Assembly (NCBI RefSeq): GCF_016920785.2
Contig: NW_024609884.1
Span: forward strand, 30,982,080-31,046,079
Direction of reading: 5' to 3'
DNA: 64,000 nt
Origin: Ixodes scapularis
Lineage: Eukaryota; Arthropoda; Arachnida; Ixodida; Ixodidae
Shown: positions 11,051-21,805 of the stretch, piece by piece
How the letters are laid out: each line of letters begins with the position of its first letter
How positions within the stretch are numbered: position 1 is the first letter of the stretch
The notes under the pieces: generated by a model
Seen by the model: only the letters and a program-made list of their open reading frames with translations
Told to the model about the DNA's origin: nothing
Databases searched by the model: none
Made by a program: the position numbers and the translations under genes

Positions 11051-12653
11051 GAAGAGCTTGCGCTCCGCATACAGCTTAGCTGTAATAAATAGGGTACACC
11101 GCTCGTATCACACTTATTGTGCATTGTTCATAGGGTGCCAGGTCAGTCAGTGTATTTTGAAACCATTCCACACTCCTCTTTGAAGCAAAAGCAAAATATA
11201 GCTTCCGTTATCCTAAGTTTAAATATTCCTAAAACAGAAGACCGATTGCGCTTTCCAAATTGACTGGGAGACCAACAAACTGTGACTCCAACAGACCACT
11301 CGAAGAGAGGAATATTTATCGGGGTTATAGATTCAGATATTGAACGATGACGACGCGAAGGATACTTAACGGTGACGAGATCGGTTCCTTAAATAAAGGT
11401 CCCTTATGCAAAGCAAGCAGTGCTAGACATAGAACGCTCATATATTATATAGCCACCACGTCCACCACCGAGCGTATATTCGCCATCCACTTTCATTTCC
11501 CCAAACAGTTTCACGAGTCGACCTATAAACAGCCAGTCGAGTGCCTAAACCTATTTCGCAACGCGTCTCGATCGTAACATCTGGATGTGACAATACACTC
11601 GCTCTTGCATAGATAGTGTCTGTCAATTGCACCATTGCGCATGCTCGATCAAAAGAGACCTGGAACTTATTTTCGGCCCTCTCATTCAATCCATTCCGAA
11701 GGCTGTGACAGCGCGCCCGTGTAACGTCGATTATGCAGCAGGGCAGAGAGTCCAGAAATACCCTTCGTCTCCGATGGCTTCCAGGAACCCTCCTATCCGG
11801 GTGAACCGACGGAAGCTCAGGCAGGACATGATTGGATCCCATCTGCCAGTCTCGGTCCAAGCGACCCCGTATGCTGAAACGCGGTCACCAGTAATTCAGT
11901 GTCTGAACGTTCTCTCTCGTAGGATATTCACTCATTAGGCATTCTGACTCGCGTTTCACCTGATCTACTGGATATTTAGTGTCGTTGAATTCAGCCTACC
12001 AGCCTCACCAGTTAAGAGGCGGCTGGCGGGCGACATCTTTCAACAGGCGCGTAACGGAGCTCGCAGCGCTGTACCGCGAGGAACGCTTCTATTTCTGACC
12101 GAGCGTATATACTGCGGTTGGTTTCTCCCAACTCGAATCTTTATTTAGATTTTCTCGCGCAGGCCTGCGCTCTTGTTAGCAGCTCGGTACGGGAGAGATG
12201 GGGGGGGGGGTTTCGTCCTCTCTCTGGCTTTTATGTCACACGGCCTCCTGCGAAGGACAATCGGTTTCGAGGGACGTGCTGCGGAACCGTAACGTGCTGT
12301 TTGTATGCCAGCCGCCGGTCGTAAGGTACGCACACTGGGCGACACATTTTACTGCGACAAGTTAGCGTGCCGAGCGGCAAATATGACTGTCTATAAGCGT
12401 TTTTTGTGCCCTCAATCCAGGGCGCAACTGACGCACCCTCGACTCGGTGCATTTTAGATTTTCCGGTAACACAGGGTATGCAACAGCGAAGGTCTAGAGA
12501 CGGTGTTGTGTAACGCGTCACGTTTAATCAACCATGCAACGCTGTGTATTCAATATAATTCCAAATAGTTTTGTTTTGTTTACTATATGAACATGTCCGG
12601 GAAATTACGGTCCTCGGACACCCGCAGAAAGTGGTGCGCGATGACCACAAAAG
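11051..12653. other. Unassigned spacer
   Basis: A minus-strand frame of 140 codons (11860-11438) and a plus-strand frame of 103 codons overlap here, but neither has a recognisable motif. A 10-base G run lies at 12200-12209. No terminal repeats were found. Confidence 0.35.
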
Positions 12654-12816
12654 GTGACGTCAGAACGGCGTCGAGCTCTCATAGGCTTTGATTGAGAAAC
12701 ATAGTGGGTAGACCTCAATGCTCGATGCCTTAAGCTCTACCTATCCACTATGTTTCTCAATCAGGCAATAACACCTCGGCGTTCTGGCAGCATCGCAACC
12801 CCTGTGCAAGTAGCAG
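12654..12816. mobile_element. MITE family G, copy 3 (left end truncated)
   Basis: GTGACGTCAGAACGGCG to GTGCAAGTAGCA matches copy 2 closely. The outer left TGCTTCTTAC arm is absent, so the copy is 5'-shortened. The central inverted pair AAACATAGTGGGTAGACC / CTATCCACTATGTTTC is intact, giving a stable hairpin. Confidence 0.7.
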
Positions 12817-13454
12817 AAGACATCTTCCCCACGAATCTCGATTTACGGCGTCAATGGGGTTCGAAAGTTAATCACAAAGGCTATGGGCCGAAAGTCATCA
12901 GACGACTTTGTCAACAACAAGCGGACCAGATCTCACCCGGTGCCAATGCTCCGATTGTGTTATCGCCGCGAGGTGTGCCATCGTTTCTTGGCATGTGAAG
13001 GCGGCTTGAAGGCCTACGTGCCATCGCTCAAGATCCAGGTAAAAAAATGCCGAGAGCTTGCGAGCATACATAGCAGGCTTCATTAAATTACGCGTATGTT
13101 TCTTCGCTGCAGTAGCTCAGTCAAATCTTCCCATTGTCTTGGTCCTCGACTTTTCGAGGAAGCAAAGTGATTACTCGCCATAAGCAAGCTCGGTTAGGTC
13201 CTCAAAATGTCCAGCCAAGTTTATAGCCAAGCTCTCCTCAATACACACACACCGTTACCTGCCCAGATAGCTGCTGCGCCGCGATAACCAATCCGCACTT
13301 CAAGTGTTTGGCCCAAAACACAAGGTGCGACTGTACTTAGGCAAGTGTACCCGCACAACGTGAGTCGGTGTCCGACGCCGCAGCTGCGATATAGCGAGTA
13401 AAATCGCTTCATCTGAATTACGCTTTAAGCCTACAGACGGCGTCGCCGGTTCTG
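12817..13454. other. Unassigned spacer
   Basis: No identifiable gene. A good splice-donor-like string (CCAG|GTAAAA) lies near 13037 at the end of a 67-codon open frame without recognisable content. Confidence 0.3.
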
Positions 13455-14330
13455 GAATTCAAAGATGGCGGCGCCCTCGTGTAGAAGGTCCCTATTTCAC
13501 AAGTTGGCTTCAATGCTGGCAAACGCACGCGTGAACGTGCGCTTTTCAAAAGCGATTCATGTGCACGCGAGTGCTCGCGTAAAGACAAAACGTTCCACAG
13601 AGCCACGCTTTGAAGCCCGTCTTGATCCCTGCCTTCCGGCTGAGAAAGAATAATGCAATGAATCGCCGATCGCTCGATTTGCGAACTGAATCGCGCTCCG
13701 CAGTCCATCCGACCTGGCAGTGTGGCACTCGCGCTGCTTCTCGGGCATCGTCTCGCACATGGGAGACGGGTCAGTGCGCCCAGAATAGCGTTCTCGACAC
13801 AGCCATCTGGCGGCCGGCGCACCACAGCGGTGCGCGCGGCGACAGGAAATTGGGAGGAAACGGTGCGCTGCCACGGCAACATCAAGAACGGCCCGGCCAC
13901 GCACGCGAACTACCTGGCTGCGCTAAAAAAAAAAAAAAAAAAAAAAAAAGAAACGACGAGGAAACAAAGAGGTCCCGTGTGAACAGCACAACTTGCCGAA
14001 CAGGAAAGGAAAGCGCTTTTGACCCAGATCGGAGACAGCGGGGGAAGGGTCCTCCGACCGGGCCGGTGCTTGCTTTCGCCGCCGCCGCGGGCGGCCCCGG
14101 GACGCTCCGCGACGTCGGGCGACGCCAGGCGACAAGGGCGACCCAGACTCCCGCATCACCGTCGCGCGCGACACGAGCTTCCCAGTACGGGCCGTCACCA
14201 GCTCCTTAGGCCGATCAACGGGCTGGAAGGCCACCCGAACACTGAACCGATCGTGCGACCTCGCCGATGTCAACAGAGACCCGCGGCGTTTCTGCATAAA
14301 GGACGAACTGAGAAGTGGGGCGGCGATGAA
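13455..14330 (+). promoter_or_regulatory. CpG-rich block with AAGATGGCGGC motif (candidate promoter / first exon)
   Basis: This 0.9-kb block is visibly richer in CpG than the flanks. At 13462 AAGATGGCGGC matches the known YY1/Pho-type core-promoter motif and puts an ATG in good context. The frame from 13465 gives a 62-residue peptide beginning MAAPSCRRSLFHKLASML, with no acidic residue in the first 45 and many Arg, Lys and Ser, the composition of a mitochondrial presequence. A strong donor string AG|GTAAGT lies far downstream at 14568. The peptide is not recognised, and a TAA ends it at 13653, so this is a weak candidate only. The longer 199-codon frame in this block crosses a poly-A run and is not credible. 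Confidence 0.2.
13926..13949 (+). repeat. Poly-A tract (about 24 nt)
   Basis: An uninterrupted A run inside the CpG-rich block. It could be the tail of a small retroposed fragment, but no matching body or target duplication was found. Confidence 0.9.
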
Positions 14331-14710
14331 ACACTGGTGCTCACTTGTGACACCGATTCCATTCTTTGTGCTAGTTTTTGGCTGATGTCTTTCTCCACTA
14401 TTCCTAAACATCGTTGAGATGCCTTTTTGGCGCGTAAGAACTTGAAAAGGGGAGGAGCACGTCAATCACTCGGCAACAAAAAGAAAAACAAAAAACGCTT
14501 GGAGTACGTGCGTTGACGAGGAAGCCGATCAAACACCACCATTATTGAGAAGCAAAAGGACATTATAGGTAAGTAGAAACACCATCTCCAACTTTCTTGG
14601 ACATCAACGCCTCGGCGCAAATACTAAAATGATAATTTCAACTGAACAACAAACATCGCAATGTTCCCCGGGAATATTTTAGATGACAGTCACAAAACAT
14701 CAATAAACAG

Positions 14711-14843
14711 TAGAGAGTTTTAGTAGATCGTTCCCATGTCTCCGATAACGATACCCGATACTCCGCCACCGCCTCCCATGCGCATGCATAGTATCGTTAT
14801 CGGGCCTATCGGAGGTATCGGAACGATCTACTAAAGCTCTCTA
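14711..14843. mobile_element. MITE family T, copy 1
   Basis: The terminal inverted repeats are TAGAGAGTTTTAGTAGATCG at the left and its inverse CGATCTACTAAAGCTCTCTA at the right, and the arms extend inwards (ATAACGATACCCGAT / ATCGTTATCGGGCCT). The 133-bp unit ends in TA on both sides, as for Tc1/mariner-type MITEs. Second copy at 27893-28050. Confidence 0.8.
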
Positions 14844-15255
14844 GTAATGCAACGCTTGGACGCGTATAGCTTTTATTCCATAACTCTACTTTTTTTTTTT
14901 TTTTTTGCTTTGGATTATCTGAATTACGTTCGCAAAAAAATATAAATTTCTGCATTTCTTGACAAAAGATCGCAATGTTCTCGAGGTAATTGCCTTGGTA
15001 TCATAAAACGCAAATCAAATAAAATTTTGATATTAAAAAAAAAAACTTTTTATTCCACGGAATGTTCCAGAAAGTTGGCCATGGAAGTGTGCAAATAGCA
15101 AATGAATCTCCACATCAATATTTCCACGATGACGTGGATGTCAGATGGCTGGCGCAGCCATATGAAACAGACTTCAGGCAGGCCATCTAATCAAAATCGT
15201 GACCACCAGAACGGATTGCTGAAACTTCCTAATCATGGGCCGAAACCCCCCCTAA
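14844..15255. other. Unassigned AT-rich spacer
   Basis: Contains T- and A-runs (about 14890-14906 and 15034-15043) and nothing else recognisable. Confidence 0.4.
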
Positions 15256-15463
15256 AGCCGGTGTCACACTGCTTATACATCACAAAAAAGACAGTCTGCA
15301 TACAGATTCGAACGCGAGTCACCGCGAGATCCGTGCTCCGAATGCCGCATGGCAATGAGTTTACGAAGAACACTTGGCACGCGGCAGTCGAACCACGCAT
15401 ATTGGGGTGACGCGTGTTTGCAGACTGTCTTTTCCATGATGTATGAGCAGTGTGACCCCGGCT
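15256..15463. mobile_element. MITE family E, copy 1
   Basis: The left end AGCCGGTGTCACACTGCTTA is the inverse of the right end AGCAGTGTGACCCCGGCT. The arms continue through ACATCACAAAAAAGACAGTC and the matching GACTGTCTTTTCCATGATGT. It is flanked by TAA on both sides. Three further copies are at 37712, 48333 and (interrupted) 60361. About 208 bp, non-coding. Confidence 0.85.
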
Positions 15464-15546
15464 TAAGAGTGATCTCACGTTCGATGTGCAAACTGCTCTG
15501 AACAGTACAAGACGTGTGTCTCGGGCAGAGTTTCGTTCCGACATGT

Positions 15547-15665
15547 TTATCGGTTCAGTTCGGGTTCGGGTTCGCGTTCGGGTTAGGGTTCACAGCTTTC
15601 GGTTCAGTTCCGGTTTAGTTCCGGAGATCGAAAATAACGGTTCAAACCGGTTTAAACCGCGAAAG
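15547..15665. repeat. CGGTT-rich degenerate repeat
   Basis: GGTTCGGGTTCGCGTTCGG, TTCGGTTCAGTTCCGG and ACCGGTTTAAACCG words recur, as in the repeat at 3285. GGGTTAGGGTT occurs once (about 15580) and is not a telomeric array. Confidence 0.55.
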
Positions 15666-16046
15666 TGAGAATATATTTCCCGCATTGTTTTGCCAATAGG
15701 CAATATTTCCGCCGTGAAGAGAGAGGCTATATAGTTTTTCAACATTAGTATATGTATTTTCAACTACCAAAAACAAAACAAAAACCCGCTATTTTATTTC
15801 GACACAACAGAAAAAAATATATAGATTAACAACAAAAATGCTGTGTTTTTACAACTCAACCTTCATTTGTTTACCTTACTCGCATTAGTTCTATCTGAAT
15901 CGAAAGGCTGTCGCGAAATGAGGTAGGTCGCCCGAAAACACCCATGTCTGCTAACACTTGGCGTCATAGTCTTCAAAGTTGAATTGTAGTTGCGCTCATT
16001 ATATAAGGATTAACTGCAGTGCATACAACCATGGGATACGCATGGT
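15666..16046. other. Unassigned AT-rich spacer
   Basis: Nothing recognised. Confidence 0.35.
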
Positions 16047-16614
16047 GGCTATGTTCGACAGCTGTTTCGTTTCTCCTAAAAAGAAAAGGAAGTGACGGAA
16101 CTGATGATATCGCGTCTGATTAGTTCAAGGGGGCTATAAGTACTAGGATTTGTGAAGCCTAGTCATAAAACGTTTAAACGATGTTGTGGCCAACGTGACC
16201 ATAGATCTCTCTGGCGATTGGTGCGCGTGACATGTCACGTGCGAGATGGATGGTTTATTGTAGAAGGATTCCTTACAGGCGTGCGCGCCCTCCCTCCGGT
16301 AGGTTTTATCAGATCGAAGGCTAGACGAAGGCTAGCTACGGTCACGTGATGTGGTCACGTTGGCCTGATAAGTGAGGAGAGTAAGCAGGAAAATTGGAAA
16401 GAGGTGAGGCGTCAAGGGAGCACGGCTTGTGGAGGCTACGCGGCTGACGTCATGCCCTCTCCTACCCTTCTATCCTCCTTAGATTGGTTAGAGGCTCAAA
16501 TGACGGAAGTTCTCTCTTCCGTCATTTGAGCCTCTATCCAATCAGACGCGATATCGTCAGTTCCGTCACTTCCGTTTCTCTTTAAGAGAAACGGAACATC
16601 TGCCCAACATAGCC
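16047..16614. mobile_element. 568-bp foldback element with nested hairpins
   Basis: About 84 bp at the left (GGCTATGTTCGACAGC ... GAAGTGACGGAACTGATGAT) are repeated inverted at the right (ATCGTCAGTTCCGTCACTTC ... CAACATAGCC). A second inverted pair, GGCCAACGTGACCA / TGGTCACGTTGGCC, lies at about 16188 and 16351. A third, tight hairpin (16491-16534) has 19-bp perfect arms GAGGCTCAAATGACGGAAG and a 6-base loop; it interrupts the continuity of the right arm and may be a separate insertion. No open frame of note. Confidence 0.75.
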
Positions 16615-16757
16615 CGGAGTCACAAGGGAAAAGAAACTCGCAGATTACCGCTACCGACACCGACGCCACCAGTTTAGGTTGAAGCTGCCATGCAGCTATG
16701 TCGTTGTCAATGGGCATTGCTTACCGAAACCAAAACCGAAACCAAAACTTACGCTTG

Positions 16758-16913
16758 TGGTACGTTCTCGAATATTCGATTAATTTCGAATATTGGTGTT
16801 ACGACGAATATTAAAAAAAATACCAAAGACTTCGTTTACAAATCAAATACGAATATTAAATGTATAATATTCGATTCGTATTGGAAATTTCGAACATTCG
16901 CCCACCCCTATCA
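16758..16913. repeat. CGAATATTCG-type repeat
   Basis: Multiple CGAATATT and ATTCGATTCGTATT words end at GAACATTCGCCCACCCCT. This pattern is a common arthropod repeat terminus; only part of the element is visible. Confidence 0.5.
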
Positions 16914-16984
16914 TTTTTAACATTCTGAGGTAGAGAGGGGTGATTCAGGGCTTCCAAATATTTTTATAAATTGTCTATGCTAAC

Positions 16985-17885
16985 CAGGGATGGGCAGTAT
17001 TTAAAATACAAGAATTTGAAATACGTATTTCAAATACTTCGTGTATTTTGCATTTGTATTTAATTACAAATTGGGTAATGTATTTGACGTCTGTATTTAA
17101 ATACTAAAACGTGGATATTTCGAATACACTTGTAATTAAATACAATTTTGTGGGCGAAAATACATCCCTCAAATTTATTGTCACTGTCCAGAGCAGGAAG
17201 AAAACTACGTTCTGCACTGAATGCAGCGTCTCTCAATCAAGCACAAGCGTTTAGTGACTTTCTGATTACGGCGCTAGTCCAGGGCAAGAATAGTGACGAA
17301 ATCGACGTTCACAGGCAGACTGGCTAGATAAGTGCCTGTGACAACTTGTGATGCTTTCTTGCCTGATTTCCATCCATATTTTTGCCTGGAACATTCTAAA
17401 TGCGCGGGTCGTCCAGATTTTCGTAACTGGTGCGAGTTGCAACAATAAAAAAAATCTCTAGCTAGTGCTGCGCGTCTTGGTCGTATCGGTTCTTTGTTGG
17501 TCTATACCAAAATGTGATGGACAAAAAAAGCTGCTTGAGGCTCTGTACTTTTTTCACCTATTACGTCCAAGCTGATTACATTTTTTTGTGATAATATTTA
17601 TATAACGTTACTAGTGCCTCGCACACTAACTCCCGAGTGTGCGATGCAAAATTAAAATGAGATACCCAGAAACCCGTTGCAGGTGCCCTGGAGTCGCTGA
17701 CGCAAATTTTGAGGAATGTATTTGGAAAAGTATTTGGAGGGGACCAAATACATTTGGTTGTATTTGTATCTTGCACTTAAATGCTTTTTTTGGAAATGTA
17801 ATTAGATTTGTAATTAAATACATTTTTGACGAAGTATTTTGTATGGTATTTCGATACATATTTGCATGTATTTTGCCCATCCCTG
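16985..17885. mobile_element. hAT-type non-autonomous element, copy 1
   Basis: The ends are CAGGGATGGGCAGTATTT and GTATTTTGCCCATCCCTG (inverse), flanked by a perfect 8-bp direct duplication ATGCTAAC at 16977-16984 and 17886-17893. An 8-bp duplication with CAGGG-type ends is the hallmark of the hAT superfamily. The 901-bp body has AAATACATTTG-rich subterminal arms and a shared core (CACTGTCCAGAGCAGGAAG). Frames inside are short and are not a transposase. Copy 2, at 42986-43880, is nearly identical. Confidence 0.9.
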
Positions 17886-17927
17886 ATGCTAACCAAGGAA
17901 AATTTCAGCTATACATTCCTGAAGATG

Positions 17928-18636
17928 TAATATACCGGGTGATTTTTTTTTTTAATTCGAACTGATTTATTTGCAAAAAAAAAATCCGTAAAAGATGCAC
18001 TAATGCGGCTTGTGCAGGTCAGTCATACTGCCGGGGGGACATTATGTGGGTGGTTAGTATTTGCGATAAGTTGGATAATTAATTAAAATTCGTTAATTAA
18101 CTTTTAAATTAATGAAAATAGGCATGTGGTTCCAATTAGAAACTTACTGAGCGTCATCGAAAACCACTAAATTAACTGTTTTTAGAACGACTTAAAGCTC
18201 GTGGGAAACTCGGAGGCGCACCAAATTTAAGTTACCACTCGTGAAACAGGCGCAAAGGTAGCAGTGGCGGAATGCGATAATGATCTAATGATCCGCGTTT
18301 CCCCGCTGCTAGCTTTGCACCTGCTTCACGAGTTATAACTTTGGCGCGCCCCCGAGTTTCCCACGAGCTTCAAGTCGTTCTCAAAAGGAATTGATTCAGT
18401 GGTTTTTGATAACGCTCTTTAAATTTCTAATTAGAACCATATGTCTATTTTAACTGATTAAAAAGTTAATTAACGAATTTTAATTCATTATCTGACTTAT
18501 CGTAAAAATTAGCCACCCACATAATGTCCCCCTGGCCGTTTAACTGACCTGCACAAACCGTATTAGTGCATCTTTTACGGCTTTGTTGCAATAAATTTGT
18601 TAAAATTAAAAAAACAAAAATCACCTGGTATATTAG
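17928..18636. mobile_element. 0.7-kb near-complete palindromic element, copy 1
   Basis: TAATATACCGGGTGATTTTT at the left and AAAATCACCTGGTATATTA at the right open two arms of about 300 bp that match inversely almost to the centre (about 18255-18290). Landmarks: GGGGGACATTATGTGGGTGG versus CCACCCACATAATGTCCCCC, and GTGGGAAACTCGG versus CCGAGTTTCCCAC. It sits at a TA site and truncates the LINE remnant that follows. The same family is at 46296-46983. No coding capacity; the TA target and GGGTGATTT end suggest an IS630/Tc1/mariner-related foldback element (inference). Confidence 0.85.
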
Positions 18637-19188
18637 AAGCGTCATATATGTAATAGAATAAACTGGGCCCCAATGAGTGCTGAACTTTTCGGCTCTGAAC
18701 TTCTCTAAATTTTGTTCAAATCTGTGCTGAAAAAGATACCACGCTTTATTTGACTTTATTATGGTAGTGCCACAACTGCAGGATATAATAATGGGAATGT
18801 GAACGCTGATATTACTAATAATTGTACCAGCATAATTGGCATCTGTGCTAGTATTGATAATAAAGAGGTCGAGAGCACTTGAGAAGGAAATATTTATTCT
18901 AGTGGGAAACTGGACCATATTCATAAACCGCTTTGAACTGATTATGCTATCTAATTGCGATGATAAGGTCGAGTGTAGCAGTGTGTTTATGTTAAAATCT
19001 CCAAGTAAACGGGTTAATTTATTTTGTAATAGAAATTCAGGATACTTATCTAAGACAGAGCGACAAGTGAGGGGTGATGTCGGAGCCGTTAAGGTGTCAT
19101 TTCGGAGCAGATGGACTGAATGAACGGTAACGTTGCGAACGCGCACCATAGAGTCCGCATAGGCGTTTCGTATTAAACCCAGTAACAC
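18637..19188 (-). pseudogene. LINE endonuclease (ORF2 N-terminal) remnant
   Basis: On the minus strand a frame of roughly 180 codons outside the palindrome encodes a piece of an apurinic-like (EEP) LINE endonuclease. Visible blocks in order are LLGDFNINTL (the GDFN motif), a MVQFPTRI strand, SALDLFIINTSTD (usually S-x-ID-x-I/F) and ISNISVHIPIII. In the last block the catalytic SDH is SVH, so the Asp of the Asp-His pair is lost. The frame then runs into the palindromic insertion at 18636, and no RT domain follows on the far side. It is therefore a dead, truncated copy. The 5' limit is uncertain; the sequence beyond 19188 was not recognised. Confidence 0.75.
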
Positions 19189-20055
19189 ACCAGATAAAAA
19201 TGCATAGCGTTTTGGAAATAATGAGGGTGTATTAAAAAAGCGGAGAGAATTTCAGCACTCTGCGTAAGAGGGGAGTGCGTTTTCGTACGTCACTTCGGTG
19301 CAAATAGTCACACGTGCTAAACGAAAAGCGCCGAATAAACAGGGACAATGGAGTAGACAAGAATAAGTGCACTCCCAAATGAAGGTCTATCGAAACAAAC
19401 ACAAGCTATTAATACCATTTTTTCTGGCTATTCGTTTAGAAAATAAAACTATGTATCTGTCAGCTGCATTGACGGGGCACTAACGCACTTGCTTTCCCCT
19501 TGCCTTCTGATACAGAATGCATTTTAATATTATAAGGCAGTTTTATCTGCCTATCTCCCTTCCGAGAATTGTTTCTTGTGCTAATTCTGGGCCACATAGG
19601 CACCTATCCCAGTGCACGGCCAAATTGACCGGCGGGGACCGTTTTACAGACCATGCATGTTATCTTGCTACCATGCATAACCATGTATGTTATCTTGCTT
19701 GCTTGTTATCTTGTTATCAGCCGCCCGTGGAATGTTTTGGCGGAGTGCCGAAAATGGCCCGCGTCGATATGGAGCACGGTCGACGGCGCGAAACCGCGAA
19801 GTGTCCCACCTACAGCTATCGCTGCAATATCACTATAAAACTGGCAATTACATGTTCGTGATAACAGTGTCTAGGTAGACCCAAACTCGAGCTTTGGCCA
19901 GTCTGGTTATCGTGGCCCCTAAATTACCAAAAAGTGCCAAAGTTTGGCAGTCATCTGGCATCATTGGCCCTAAATCACCAAACAAGTGCTAGAGTTAGGC
20001 GTCACCGCTAAAGTGATACGGGGTATCCTTGGCTTATATCTAATACTTTGGCAAT
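19189..20055. other. Unassigned spacer with a two-unit direct repeat
   Basis: About 19913-19953 and 19964-20006 are two similar units (GGCCCCTAAATTACCAAA and GGCCCTAAATCACCAAAC followed by AAGTGC). ATGTTATCTTGCT is repeated around 19660-19710. No gene was recognised. Confidence 0.45.
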
Positions 20056-20286
20056 TACTGTAAACAACATATTTTTCGCGGGCTCAATATTTCGCGATTT
20101 AGGTCGAGGCTGAAGATTTAATATAATTCGCGGGTTCTAAGTTTTGCGACGCGGTGGGATCTCAATAGATTCCAATGTGTTTACATTTTACTGGAACTGT
20201 TCGCGGGACCTATTTTTCGCGAATTGTAGGCGATTCGCGAAACTCGCGAAAATTAGATCCTCGCGAAAATTAAGTCGTTCACAGTA
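20056..20286. mobile_element. MITE with TACTGTAAAC / TTTTCGCG ends
   Basis: The left end TACTGTAAACAAC...TTTTTCGCGGG matches the inverse of the right end CCTCGCGAAAATTAAG...GTTCACAGTA. TA lies at both termini, so a TA target is likely (Tc1/mariner-type MITE). The interior has repeated TTCGCGA words and no coding capacity. Confidence 0.75.
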
Positions 20287-20913
20287 TGTGGCGAACCAGA
20301 GATAAAAGCCATAGAACAGCTAAACAAAGCTACATTGGAACTAAATAAAGCCCTGGAGCAAAACCGTATTAGGTCCAAGTTAGGATTGCAAAACATGGGC
20401 CAAGTTAGACGTTTTTATGGCGTGCTGCGTGAGAGATGTCGAAGAGTAAAAGTAGACACTCGTCTTTTCTCGTACTCGTTCTCTTGGTTATACGCATTCT
20501 CGTCGTGACTGAGGCTCGTGCGAGACGGATGTGAGGTTGCGACATAATGAGCAAGCAGCACGTGAAATAACTCGGGCGAAAGAAATTGCGGCCATCATCT
20601 TCAGCTGACGACGGTTTAAAAGTTGGTGTCTCGCCGGAAGACCTCAGTCTCCTACCGGATGTGCATCATCGTGTCTCCTTTGTGTTTGCTTTCGAGGTCT
20701 CGGCGTGGAGTGTGGGCACAAGGGAGTGTCCACTGAAATAGGTCGCTGTTTTTACGCGCCGTAATTGGGCGTAGAGTCATTTTGCCTGACGGCAATAGTC
20801 ACCGCAGGGCATGACTTGCTGAGTATAATATTTTTGTTACGTTGAAAAAAATAATCATATTGGATGTATATGTCACATGAGGACCTCTTTTTCCCCCATG
20901 TGCGTGTGCATAT
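20287..20913. other. Unassigned spacer
   Basis: No feature recognised. Open frames are short and lack motifs. Confidence 0.35.
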
Positions 20914-21210
20914 ACAGGGTGTGCGGAGATAAACCAAAATTCAGGAGGATCCACGGGTGGATTCTTAGGGAATGCGTGAGCATGACGCACCCTTAGGAAA
21001 CGCCACAGATGACCCCCACTAAGAAACGCGAACGCTGATGACCCTTTCACTTTTCTGTTGTTTTAAATTTCTCTTTTGCTTCTGCCATTTTTTGCTGCCT
21101 CTTTTTGGCCTCGTTACTGGGGTCAGTGTTAGCGTTTCCCAGTGGGGAACGTGTGTGGCGTTTCCCGAGGATTATGCTAACGCATTCCTTGAACCTCTCA
21201 ATGGACCTTC
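20914..21210. repeat. Inverted-repeat element after a TATACAGGGTGT end
   Basis: It opens with TATACAGGGTGTGCGG, a form common at ends of arthropod mariner-type MITEs. Left arm 20943-21048 (GGAATGCGTGAGCATGACGC, GGAAACGCCACA, AACGCGAACGCTGATGACCC) recurs inverted at about 21115-21205 (GGGGTCAGTGTTAGCG, TGTGGCGTTTCC, TTATGCTAACGCATTCC). A matching right terminal CACCCTG was not found, so the element may be truncated. Confidence 0.55.
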
Positions 21211-21549
21211 CTGTAATATTTTGCGCTCTTTTCTGTATTCTGCCTTCTGTCTGTCAGAGTACGTCGACGCCCTTGGATAGGTCATCCATATCACTCGTGG
21301 AAAGAACCACAATCATGGCAGTCGTGGAAGGAACCGCATATACATCACTCGAGGAGGGAACCGCATCCATCGTTTTAACTATAAACAAACACACACACAC
21401 CACAGTCGGCGCACTACTCCTACGGAAACCCAGAGGGAAAAACATCCAGCGATGGCAGAGCGGCAACTGAGCACGCCCGCATTCCAGCGCGCCGTGGCAC
21501 ATCATCCTCCTCTCTGGCTCAGCACCAGCGATGCGACGCGCCTCTGACG

Positions 21550-21750
21550 AAAACGCTCGTCTTGACGAAAACCCGGCGGTGTCTGTCAGTTTCTCAGCAC
21601 CGGGGAGAGAAGGAGAGGGTGACGCGTGCTGGTGTCAGCGCTTCAGACCAATAGCAGCGTCGCAAGCGTCACCCTCTCCCCTCCTTCTCCATCTCTCCCC
21701 GACGCTTCAAACTGACAGACACCGGCGGCTTTTCGTCACAACGAGCGTTA
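21550..21750. mobile_element. 201-bp palindromic element
   Basis: The arms AAACGCTCGT...GACGAAAA, GGCGGTGTCTGTCAGTTT and AGAAGGAGAGGGTGACGC match in inverse order at the right (GCGTCACCCTCTCC, AAACTGACAGACACCGGC, TTTTCGTCACAACGAGCGTT). About 80 bp per arm. A GCTAACGCATT string follows, as in the inverted repeat 350 bp upstream, so the two may be related. Confidence 0.7.
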
Positions 21751-21788
21751 TAATGCTAACGCATTAAATAAATAATGGCCAAATTTCC

Positions 21789-21805
21789 GGGGGGGGGGGG
21801 GGGGG
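21789..21805 (+). repeat. Poly-G tract (17 nt)
   Basis: Seventeen consecutive G residues. Confidence 0.95.

Noticed and set aside
13610..14209. 199-codon plus-strand open frame
   Set aside because: It reads through a 24-A tract as poly-Lys and lies in CpG-rich sequence where stops are rare; overlapping frames on both strands are equally long.
15575..15595. GGGTTAGGGTT string as a telomeric repeat
   Set aside because: A single occurrence within a degenerate GGTTCGG repeat and no array.
18466..18636. Extension of the minus-strand LINE frame
   Set aside because: These codons belong to the palindromic element, so they are a fusion by insertion and not LINE protein.
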